From the NCBI GenBank assembly GCA_002689565.1, contig NZGQ01000015.1:11237-17113 (forward strand): a DNA stretch of 5,877 nt. Reading direction: 5' to 3'. The notes under the pieces were generated by a model. That model saw only the letters and a program-made list of their open reading frames with translations. It ran no database searches and was not told the origin of the DNA. Below, piece by piece: positions 1-5,837 of the stretch; positions within the stretch are counted from its first letter, which is position 1, and every line of letters begins with the position of its first letter. Source of the DNA: Methanobacteriota archaeon. Lineage in GTDB: Archaea > Thermoplasmatota > Poseidoniia > Poseidoniales > Poseidoniaceae. Made by a program: the position numbers and the translations under genes.

Positions 1-309
1 GGAGGTATGGGGATGGCTAGAAAGATGCTGAATGTTTTGGCAGATATCGATCGTGCATTATCGGTTAATGAGGATGAGGGTCTGACCCTAATCCGTACAA
101 AGATGTGGTCCGAATTATCTAGTGATGGCGTTTCAAAAATTGAGACAAAAGGTGGTAAGTTCGACCCCACGAAAATGGAAGCAATTACTACATTGCCTCC
201 TTCTGAAGAATTCCCTGCAAACCAAGTTATTGATGAATTGGAATCGGGCTACATGTACAAAGAAAGAGTACTTGTGCCTGCAAGAGTTGTAGTTGCATCC
301 GACCAATGA
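1..309 (+). CDS. grpE: GrpE nucleotide-exchange factor, C-terminal part (5' end outside window)
   Basis: GrpE releases ADP from the DnaK (Hsp70) chaperone in the cytoplasm. The reading frame is open from base 1 and ends with TGA at 307-309, giving about 102 residues. The sequence follows the GrpE C-terminal half: a helix resembling 'LLPVLDNLERAL' (here MLNVLADIDRAL), then a 'GxxFDPxxHEA'-like segment (GGKFDPTKMEA, with Met in place of the usual His), and the terminal 'GYxxxxRVLxPAxVxVA' strand (GYMYKERVLVPARVVVA). The family is usually 150-200 residues, with a long N-terminal coiled coil that is missing here, so the gene very probably begins upstream. GGAGGT at 1-6 lies 6 nt before ATG 13 and could mimic a ribosome binding site, but a start there would remove the dimerisation helix. 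dnaK is not downstream; it may lie upstream or elsewhere. The family call is strong; being partial is inferred. Confidence 0.88.
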   Translation, partial: GGMGMARKMLNVLADIDRALSVNEDEGLTLIRTKMWSELSSDGVSKIETKGGKFDPTKMEAITTLPPSEEFPANQVIDELESGYMYKERVLVPARVVVASDQ

Positions 310-1377
310 TCATCGTAAATCGTTCAAGTGAACAATTCCGACTTCAAGTCTTTCATGAGTTGGATGAACTTCGACCATCTGAACTGGAACATTGAGATGT
401 TCTGCGACATCTTCAGCAGCAGATAATGGAATCTCTATCCTTCTAGTGGGGGCATCATATCGAATCCAACCATCAATTAATCCCAAAGCCTCTGATAGTT
501 CCTTGATATCGTCTGCAGCATCTTCTAGTTCACAAGGAATTGCTCCAAACAATATGGTGTCATCATCCGATAATATTTCGTAAGGGCGGAGAGTTGCTTC
601 TCCTCTTCGTCTAAACCGATTTCTCAATTGTCCAGCATCCTTGTATGTTGCTGTACAGAATTTGACATGGAAACTCATATCTTCAGCTGCTTGCTTTAAC
701 TTGAAGCCTAACTCCGCCGACCCTTCTGCAGCAGCAGTAATAGCACCTGCGAGATTAAACCCTCTCACGTCCATATTCTCTTGGTTTCCTATTGTTATCT
801 CTAGTTCGTTGATGTTGAGGAATTCGACGGCAGAATTGTTGAGTTCATCTAAGAGTGCCATTAGTTTGTCTTCTTTATCTGGCTCAGCAGGTAATTCGAC
901 ACCGACACATATTCCTGCTTCAGAAGCGGCGTTAACTGAGTCCTCATATCTTTTAAGACTGAGATCGAGAAGATGAAATCTTAATTCGTCTAGGCCTGCT
1001 TCTCCAAGTTCTTTTGCTTGTTCAGGTTTTATTGGAATGGATGTATAGCAGTGTATGTGATGCTCATCTCCGAAAGATTTCTTCAAGGCTTTTACTGCCT
1101 CCACTGTCTTGGCAAAGTCTAGCATTGGGTCTCCACCCGTGATACCTGTTCCAGTTGCTCTCATCGCCTTTCCTTCTTCGACGACTTCATCAAAATTCGA
1201 ACATCTTCGCTCATTTGCAAACATGTCCGGAGATTCTCTTCGGTTATCCGATAATGGGCAGTAATCACAACCCCAATGGCACTTACCGGTTACAAAGAGT
1301 ACTAATTTACTACCTCTCTGACACTGAATACACCCCTCTGCTTCACCCGTCTCGGGAGGAGCAATTTCACTCGCCAT
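310..1377 (-). CDS. Radical SAM protein of the COG2108 type (pyruvate formate-lyase activating enzyme-like), function unknown
   Basis: A cytoplasmic radical SAM enzyme whose substrate is unknown. From the ATG at 1377 the protein has 355 residues. The motif CHWGCDYC (C33, C37, C40) is the canonical CxxxCxxC that binds the SAM-cleaving [4Fe-4S] cluster, and ITGGDP near residue 80 is the GGE-like SAM-binding strand. A second pair, CIQC (C16, C19), lies just before the core and is followed by GSKLVLFVTG. That arrangement and the later KFCTATYKDAGQLRNR segment are, from memory, hallmarks of the archaeal COG2108 family. Further cysteines (for example in HCYTS, KFCTA and IPCELE) could support another metal site. 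The frame also allows a TTG start at 1410, adding 11 residues; the ATG is preferred because family members start shortly before the CxxC. It lies 60 bp downstream of pdxT on the same strand, so co-transcription is plausible. Its TGA abuts the grpE stop. Confidence 0.87.
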   Translation of the reverse strand: MASEIAPPETGEAEGCIQCQRGSKLVLFVTGKCHWGCDYCPLSDNRRESPDMFANERRCSNFDEVVEEGKAMRATGTGITGGDPMLDFAKTVEAVKALKKSFGDEHHIHCYTSIPIKPEQAKELGEAGLDELRFHLLDLSLKRYEDSVNAASEAGICVGVELPAEPDKEDKLMALLDELNNSAVEFLNINELEITIGNQENMDVRGFNLAGAITAAAEGSAELGFKLKQAAEDMSFHVKFCTATYKDAGQLRNRFRRRGEATLRPYEILSDDDTILFGAIPCELEDAADDIKELSEALGLIDGWIRYDAPTRRIEIPLSAAEDVAEHLNVPVQMVEVHPTHERLEVGIVHLNDLR

Positions 1378-1414
1378 CTGAAGTTGCACGTTTATCCGCC
1401 CTAGTATCAATGGT

Positions 1415-1424
1415 TTGAATTCAA
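1415..1424. promoter_or_regulatory. 10-bp perfect palindrome upstream of the radical SAM gene
   Basis: TTGAATTCAA is self-complementary and lies in the gap between the pdxT stop and the radical SAM ATG at 1377, 37 bp from that ATG. It shares the TTGAA/TTCAA core with the larger inverted repeat at 2048-2064, but with the half-sites in the opposite order. It could be part of an AT-rich promoter or a protein-binding site. Short AT-rich palindromes are common by chance, so support is weak. Confidence 0.2.
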
Positions 1425-1437
1425 CGGTAAATCACAA

Positions 1438-2004
1438 TCATGACAAATGGTTTGCTTCACTTAGTAACCAGACGTGGAATTTGTAATTGTCAGTTAATTC
1501 TGGATGAAATGTTAGAGCCATGATTTTACCTTCCTTCACTCCAACAACCTCGTCCTCAAGCCAAGCAATAGGGTGCTCACTTCCTTGCAAAAATCGTGGT
1601 GCTCTGATGAATACTCCTGGATATTTCTCTTCCTCGGAAAGATTAATTTTGATTTCAGATTGAAAGCTTTCCTTTTGTCTCCCAAATGCGTTTCTTTCAA
1701 TGGATGTTTGAATCAATCTTTGTTGAGATAACAAGATTGCACCTGCACATGTTCCAAGAACTGGAATTCTATCTTGTCTTATTAGGTCCCATAATTTAGT
1801 GTAGAGTTGTTCTGAACGACTTGCGATTTTCATGGCAGTCGACTCTCCTCCGGGGAGAATTAGGGCATCGATTCCAGAAACATCTTCGGCTTTCCTCAAC
1901 TCTTGAATGTTTATTTCGAGATCAAGTATTTCTGCAGCCTTTAGTACTGAAAATATATGCTCATGCCGCGCACCTTGCAACATTGCAACACCTATCGTCA
2001 GCAT
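1438..2004 (-). CDS. pdxT: Pyridoxal 5'-phosphate synthase glutaminase subunit PdxT
   Basis: PdxT hydrolyses glutamine and channels ammonia to PdxS, which makes PLP from ribose 5-phosphate and glyceraldehyde 3-phosphate (the DXP-independent route). The 188-residue protein is a class I glutamine amidotransferase with the family signatures: VAMLQGARHEH at the N-terminus, LPGGEST (residues 50-56), the nucleophile Cys86 in GTCAG, RNAFGRQ (104-110), GVFIRAP (130-136), and the His167/Glu169 pair of the triad in TFHPELT. Compared with my memory of Bacillus PdxT (about 196 residues), the loop between the nucleophile helix and RNAFGRQ is about 9 residues shorter, and the usual GLxD before it reads RLIQ. 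GGAG six bases before the ATG supports the start at 2004. The partner pdxS is not in this window. The gene is divergent from the aminotransferase and may lead a two-gene transcript with the radical SAM gene. Confidence 0.95.
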   Translation of the reverse strand: MLTIGVAMLQGARHEHIFSVLKAAEILDLEINIQELRKAEDVSGIDALILPGGESTAMKIASRSEQLYTKLWDLIRQDRIPVLGTCAGAILLSQQRLIQTSIERNAFGRQKESFQSEIKINLSEEEKYPGVFIRAPRFLQGSEHPIAWLEDEVVGVKEGKIMALTFHPELTDNYKFHVWLLSEANHLS

Positions 2005-2010
2005 GTATCG

Positions 2011-2014
2011 CTCC
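2011..2014 (-). promoter_or_regulatory. Possible ribosome binding site of pdxT
   Basis: Read on the minus strand, GGAG (within CTGGAGCGATAC) lies 6 nt upstream of the pdxT ATG at 2004. It is the only convincing Shine-Dalgarno-like spacing before a complete gene in the window, and it supports that start. A four-base match can occur by chance. Confidence 0.35.
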
Positions 2015-2047
2015 AGATGTATCGAGTTATTCAGGACAACGGTATGT

Positions 2048-2064
2048 AGTTCAATTATTGAACT
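2048..2064. promoter_or_regulatory. Perfect 8-1-8 inverted repeat in the pdxT/aminotransferase divergent region, candidate operator
   Basis: AGTTCAAT-T-ATTGAACT is a perfect inverted repeat with a one-base spacer. It lies between two divergently read genes, 43 bp from the pdxT ATG and 20 bp from the aminotransferase ATG. For a leaderless aminotransferase transcript starting at 2085, the AT-rich centre would fall near -27, where an archaeal TATA element is expected. A symmetric site overlapping the promoter would suit a dimeric regulator controlling one or both genes, possibly in response to PLP or amino acids. The repeat is seen; its role is inferred. Confidence 0.4.
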
Positions 2065-2084
2065 GGACGCGACTGGGTCTTAAC

Positions 2085-3269
2085 ATGGGTCACGACGGAG
2101 ACTGCTTTCTGGTGCCGGGACCGGTTCGAATGAACCAAGAATGTTTGAATGCGTTGGCCAATCCTACAATCACAGCAAGAGGTAGCGAGTTTAGAGATGT
2201 AATGGCCAAACTGAATAGTGGTTTGAGATACGCATTCAACTTGTCTCCATCATCAGACCAAAGGAAAAATCAATCATGGGCTGGTGATGATGGCTACAAA
2301 GTGATAGTAGTATCAGGTTCTGGAACGGCTGCCATGGAAATGGTGATGGCAAATCGCTTCAGGCCAAACGATCGTGTATTGGTTCCAACCAATGGGAAAT
2401 TCGGAGAGAGAGTTGCCGAAATGGGTTCGAGATTCTGCAATGTAAAACATCTGAAGTATGAATGGGGCCGTTCGTTCGATTTAGGAGAAATCGAAGAACA
2501 GTTGGCCAGAGGTAATTGGGAAGCGTTAGCGATTTGCCATAACGAAACCTCATCTGGAATTACACAAGACGCTCTCGAGTTAGCAGAGATGTGTCAAAGA
2601 CATAATGTTGCATTCATTATTGATGGAATAACCAGCGTCGGTGGTTTGCCAGTTCATCCTGAACAGTGGAGTGCGGAAGCTGTTGTCGTTGGTGCCCAAA
2701 AATGCACAGCAGGACCCAGTGGCATTGCTGCAATTGCAGTAAACCAGAGGTTCATAGATAGATGTACTGCAATCCGTAACCAGGATGATTCCAATCCTAC
2801 ATACTATCTTGATATCTTACCTGCAATCAAAAAGGGAGATGACGATCAAACCCCTTGGACTCCTGCAATAAATCCCGCAATGGGTTGGGTAGCAGCCTTA
2901 GAGGAATTGAAATCCGAAGGCCTTGAAAACCGTTGGAAAAGATGCGATTTGATGGCTAAAGGAGTTAGCAAATTGTTCACCGACTTAGGATTTGATTTAC
3001 TTGCAGACGAATATTTCCGTTCCTCAACAGTTACCGCAATTTTGTACCCTGCAGGAATCAATGATGACTGGAGGACCAAACTGAAGGAAGATTATGCTAC
3101 TCAAGTGATTGGTGGGCAAGATGATCTCAAAGGCAAAATGTTCAGAATTGGTAGCATGGGGGAGACTCCTGTAGCCGAAATGATAGAAGGCTGTAAGAGA
3201 ATGATTTCTTGTTTCAATGATTTTGGTCTAAATTTGCCGACTTTAGATGTAGATTCATATTTTGAGTGA
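2085..3269 (+). CDS. Class V PLP-dependent aminotransferase (alanine-glyoxylate / serine-pyruvate aminotransferase-like)
   Basis: A cytoplasmic fold-type I transaminase of 394 residues. It opens with the family's substrate-pocket segment FLVPGPV (8-14), followed by a SEF segment like the HRSxEF of relatives. SGSGTAAME (77-85) is the phosphate-binding loop, HNETSSG (152-158) stacks at the cofactor, Asp180 in DGITSVGG should pair with the PLP ring nitrogen, and Lys206 in VVGAQKCTAGPSG is the Schiff-base lysine. Near the C-terminus, FRIGSMGE carries the arginine expected to bind the substrate carboxylate. Length and motif order match alanine-glyoxylate, serine-pyruvate and related archaeal class V enzymes, but the amino donor and acceptor cannot be read from sequence. 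ATG 2085 is chosen because homology begins there. The frame is open much further upstream, but that part overlaps pdxT antisense and looks non-coding. Its TGA overlaps or closely precedes the nadM start, so the two are probably co-transcribed. Confidence 0.92.
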   Translation: MGHDGDCFLVPGPVRMNQECLNALANPTITARGSEFRDVMAKLNSGLRYAFNLSPSSDQRKNQSWAGDDGYKVIVVSGSGTAAMEMVMANRFRPNDRVLVPTNGKFGERVAEMGSRFCNVKHLKYEWGRSFDLGEIEEQLARGNWEALAICHNETSSGITQDALELAEMCQRHNVAFIIDGITSVGGLPVHPEQWSAEAVVVGAQKCTAGPSGIAAIAVNQRFIDRCTAIRNQDDSNPTYYLDILPAIKKGDDDQTPWTPAINPAMGWVAALEELKSEGLENRWKRCDLMAKGVSKLFTDLGFDLLADEYFRSSTVTAILYPAGINDDWRTKLKEDYATQVIGGQDDLKGKMFRIGSMGETPVAEMIEGCKRMISCFNDFGLNLPTLDVDSYFE

Positions 3270-3274
3270 TATTT

Positions 3275-3805
3275 ATGCAAATTGTTCTGGGGAGATTCCA
3301 ACCTTTTCACAAAGGGCACGCATATTTGGTTGAAGCAGCATTAGAAAAAGGACCAACTGTTATTGCAATAGGATCTAGCCAAGCCGAATTCTCAATGGAT
3401 AATCCTTGGAGTGCAGATGAAAGAGAAGACATGATTAGAACTTGGTTGGATGGAAGGGATGCGAATATAGTCAAAATTCCAGATATAAATGATCCACCAA
3501 ATTGGGTGGAGCATGCAACTAAGTATCATGGTGAAGGGACATTGGTAACTAGTGACGAGTCCACAAGTTCACTATATGAAGCCGCAAATTTCTCTGTAGA
3601 TTGGGTCGACTTGAATAATCGTGAATCATTCGAAGGTTGGAGGGTAAGAGCTACTCTGAAGATGCTATCTACGGTTTATGAAAAAGATGCCATGAGAGAA
3701 GTTATGTCCGCATCTATTCCGATTACAGTCGTCGATTGGTTGATAGAAAAAGATGCAATTTATCGTTTGTATACTATGTCTCGTGATTTAGAGCATGCTG
3801 GATGA
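3275..3805 (+). CDS. nadM: Nicotinamide-nucleotide adenylyltransferase, archaeal NadM type
   Basis: Joins NMN and ATP to give NAD and pyrophosphate, the last adenylylation of NAD synthesis. The 176-residue protein matches the roughly 170-residue archaeal enzymes. GRFQPFHKGH (6-15) contains the nucleotidyltransferase HxGH motif; IGSSQAEFSMDNPWSADER (32-50) matches the IGSAQ...NPFTAGER block; IPDIND followed by WVEH (68-80) matches the IPDINN...WVSH block. The usual ISGTEIR motif near residue 120 reads FEGWRVR: the final Arg125 is kept, but the Ser and Thr are replaced by Glu and Trp. The start may be ATG 3275, giving the normal N-terminus, or GTG 3266, which overlaps the upstream TGA as GTGA, a typical coupled start that adds three residues. 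I favour the ATG slightly. Altered specificity cannot be excluded, but the family call is firm. Confidence 0.9.
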   Translation: MQIVLGRFQPFHKGHAYLVEAALEKGPTVIAIGSSQAEFSMDNPWSADEREDMIRTWLDGRDANIVKIPDINDPPNWVEHATKYHGEGTLVTSDESTSSLYEAANFSVDWVDLNNRESFEGWRVRATLKMLSTVYEKDAMREVMSASIPITVVDWLIEKDAIYRLYTMSRDLEHAG

Positions 3806-3850
3806 GTTATTTGCCTCAATCCTTATCACTAACCTAGTTTACGAAGTAGC

Positions 3851-4078
3851 GTGGGTCTTGCAAAGAAAATTGCGATGCTGGCTGCCGGTTTCGGAATAAG
3901 CGGAGCAATTGGAGCGATTTCTGGAGTTCTACTACTCTATGTCTTAATCGATGCAGCCATTGCTGGAGCAGATGAAATCGTGTGGCTATACCTTTGTGCT
4001 GCTGTTGGAGTAATTGTTGGAGCAGTTTGCTTCCGTTTGGTTCTTTGGGCAGGTAAGAAAAAAACAGTTCTTCAATGA
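3851..4078 (+). CDS. Small two-helix membrane protein, function unknown
   Basis: I do not recognise this 75-residue protein. It starts at GTG 3851, ends at TGA 4076-4078, and reads as a basic N-terminus (MGLAKK), a Gly/Ala-rich hydrophobic helix at about 8-33, a short acidic loop (GADE, 39-42), a second hydrophobic helix at about 43-66 containing Cys49 and Cys60, and a basic tail (GKKK). The basic ends and acidic loop suggest both termini inside and the loop outside. No Shine-Dalgarno sequence precedes the GTG, so the transcript may be leaderless; an ATG at codon 9 (3875) is an alternative but would remove the basic start. It lies 45 bp after nadM and 55 bp before the thioredoxin-CcdA gene, all on one strand, which allows but does not prove a shared envelope role. 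The composition makes a chance open frame unlikely. Confidence 0.65.
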   Translation: MGLAKKIAMLAAGFGISGAIGAISGVLLLYVLIDAAIAGADEIVWLYLCAAVGVIVGAVCFRLVLWAGKKKTVLQ

Positions 4079-4098
4079 TTCAAAAATCAAATACTGCG

Positions 4099-4114
4099 AG
4101 AGTTTGATAACTCT
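4099..4114. promoter_or_regulatory. 6-bp inverted repeat with TATA-like centre upstream of the thioredoxin-CcdA gene
   Basis: AGAGTT-TGAT-AACTCT is a perfect 6-bp inverted repeat around a four-base centre, in the 55-bp gap before ATG 4134. The embedded TTTGATAA (4103-4110) is 24-31 bases upstream of that ATG, the distance expected of an archaeal TATA box for a leaderless transcript. It could be a promoter with a symmetric operator, or an RNA hairpin if transcription comes through from nadM and the small membrane gene. A 6-bp repeat is only modest evidence. Confidence 0.3.
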
Positions 4115-4133
4115 ACCGCGTCACCATTGCACT

Positions 4134-5837
4134 ATGGGTCTTAAGGAAAAGTTCGGGGTCGACCTCGGAGTTTTCAAAGATTCAACAACATGGAAAGCAT
4201 TAGGAATCGGAATAGTTCTATTCTCGATTATTGGTTATGCTGGTTTATCGATGTTTGATTTAGCATCGTCTGGATACGGAGTGGATAGAGATAATATCCG
4301 TTTAGCACCTGATTTCCAGGTAGAAACAGTCAACAGATCTGTAGAAGAAGGAGAATTGGTTAACGATACTGGATGGTTCCAATTATCTGATCACAGAGGC
4401 AAAGTGGTAATCGTAGATTTCATGGCAATAGATTGCGCAAATTGTCACTTAGTACAAGCTCATCTTGAATCAGAGTATGAAGATTGGCAAGAATATGATG
4501 GAGATTATGAAATAATCGTGGTATCGGTAGGCATGTGGTATTCACTTGAATCATTAGGTATGCTAAACGAAACATTTGGTGACGATGATTCTGATGCTCA
4601 TATGCCTTGGATAGTCGCAACTGGAGATACCGATTCAGTATTGAAATCAGAAGTCATTCACTCAGGAGTTAACTCCTCTGAAGTTGACTTAGGGGATGGT
4701 ACATATTGTATAGAGGCTCAAGTCAACGGCTCTGCAAAAGAAGTTTCTTGTTTTGACATAGGAGATGGACTTACTGACAATGACGATTTGGATGTCGACG
4801 TTGAAGGTATAGAATTAACAATCCTCGAGAATTCATCTGTTAACTTCACGATTGAAACAACACTTGAAGGAAATATTACATGGGAAATCATTGAGTTTTT
4901 GAGAGGTGACATGGTTGAGGAATACCAAGCACAAGCCATTCCAGTTGTTCTTGTAATCGACCATGAGGGCTTCATTGTAGCTAAGGAAAGTTCCGGAACA
5001 CCTACCGGTGGTTGGGATGATTTTGATGGAGCAGTCTTGGCTGCTGCTAGAGGGGATGCTGAAGACATGAGATTTTCTCTTGCAGAAGTAGATCGTTCAG
5101 CAAGTGCAATTTTCACGATGGGATTGTTACTCGGTGTATTGGTATATTTCTCTCCTTGCGCATTCCCTATTCTACCAGGTTATATCTCATACTATGTTGG
5201 ATTAGGCCAGCGTGAAGACGAACTAATTGAAGCAGGTAAATTGGAGAGTAGAATGCCTGCACATTGGATTTTAGGTGGTCTTGCAGCACTTGGTCAACTT
5301 ACGTTTTTCGCAATAATTGGAATCGTTATTCTAGGGCTTGGAAGCGTCATCAATCTTTCTGGAGTTCTACACTACTTTGCTTTAGCCGTTGCAATTCTGT
5401 TAATTGTTCTTGGAGCATTCATGCTGACTGGAGGTACAGCACACTTACTTGGTTTCGTGCAAAAATTAGTCGACAAATACTCTACTACAGAAATGGATGA
5501 CAGGTTCACTCCAAAGAGAAATATGTATTTGTGGGGTATTGGTTATTCAGCAGCCTCTATTGATTGCACAGCTGCTGCAGTAATTCCATTCATAGCATAT
5601 TTAGCGCTAATAGGTGGCACTGCTACATGGACTGGTTTGGCAGGACTTATGTTGTCTGTTAGCTTGTTGATGATAGCAGTGACCACAGTTGTCGGGCTAG
5701 GACAACAACGCTTCATCAACATTCTAAGGCGTTCTACTGGGCTAATCAAGGCGATTGGCGCATGGATGATGATGATGGCAGGAATCGCTCTAACATTCTA
5801 TCTTACACAACCAGAATTGATTGCAAGTTGGATGTGA
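4134..5837 (+). CDS. Thioredoxin-like (TlpA/redoxin) domain fused to a CcdA/DsbD-type transmembrane electron-transfer domain
   Basis: A 567-residue membrane protein that probably carries reducing equivalents from the cytoplasm to thiols outside the membrane, for cytochrome c maturation or disulfide repair. An N-terminal anchor helix at about 22-41 is followed by an extracytoplasmic thioredoxin-like domain (about 56-290) with FQLSDHRGKVVIVDF, the active-site motif CANC (Cys101, Cys104) and the cis-proline strand AIPVVLVIDHEG (Pro270). The domain is interrupted at about 171-261 by an acidic, beta-rich insertion with Cys192 and Cys206. The C-terminal domain (about 325-557) has roughly six helices, with Cys342 in FSPCAFPILPGY and Cys478 in SIDCTAAAVIPF, the expected membrane cysteine pair. 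Bacterial DsbD usually carries its thioredoxin module after the membrane domain; here the order is reversed. ATG 4134 is chosen because the upstream extension overlaps the preceding gene. No Shine-Dalgarno sequence is visible. The physiological partner is unknown. Confidence 0.88.
   Translation: MGLKEKFGVDLGVFKDSTTWKALGIGIVLFSIIGYAGLSMFDLASSGYGVDRDNIRLAPDFQVETVNRSVEEGELVNDTGWFQLSDHRGKVVIVDFMAIDCANCHLVQAHLESEYEDWQEYDGDYEIIVVSVGMWYSLESLGMLNETFGDDDSDAHMPWIVATGDTDSVLKSEVIHSGVNSSEVDLGDGTYCIEAQVNGSAKEVSCFDIGDGLTDNDDLDVDVEGIELTILENSSVNFTIETTLEGNITWEIIEFLRGDMVEEYQAQAIPVVLVIDHEGFIVAKESSGTPTGGWDDFDGAVLAAARGDAEDMRFSLAEVDRSASAIFTMGLLLGVLVYFSPCAFPILPGYISYYVGLGQREDELIEAGKLESRMPAHWILGGLAALGQLTFFAIIGIVILGLGSVINLSGVLHYFALAVAILLIVLGAFMLTGGTAHLLGFVQKLVDKYSTTEMDDRFTPKRNMYLWGIGYSAASIDCTAAAVIPFIAYLALIGGTATWTGLAGLMLSVSLLMIAVTTVVGLGQQRFINILRRSTGLIKAIGAWMMMMAGIALTFYLTQPELIASWM

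Noticed and set aside
322..350. Small inverted repeats GTTCA-AG-TGAAC (322-333) and GACTT-C-AAGTC (340-350)
   Set aside because: Both are 5-bp repeats inside the 3' end of the radical SAM coding region with no T-tract. They are easily explained by chance, though they lie where grpE transcripts would end.
641..976. Plus-strand open frame (111 codons) opposite the radical SAM gene
   Set aside because: It is a Ser/Ala-rich antisense shadow with no motif. The minus-strand gene has clear family signatures over the same bases.
1821..2084. 88-residue upstream extension of the aminotransferase frame
   Set aside because: It runs antisense through the start of pdxT and has no family resemblance. The class V aminotransferase homology begins right after ATG 2085.
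4014..4133. 40-residue upstream extension of the thioredoxin-CcdA frame
   Set aside because: It overlaps the end of the small membrane gene in another frame and has no membrane or domain character. ATG 4134 gives a normal cytoplasmic start before the anchor helix.
4718..5116. Long minus-strand open frame (132 codons) opposite the thioredoxin-CcdA gene
   Set aside because: It is Ser/Thr-rich with no recognisable domain and is the typical antisense shadow of a strongly coding plus-strand gene.
5763..5777. Short ATG repeat giving four consecutive methionines near the end of the thioredoxin-CcdA protein
   Set aside because: It lies within the last hydrophobic helix, where Met is acceptable, and is too short to be treated as a microsatellite.
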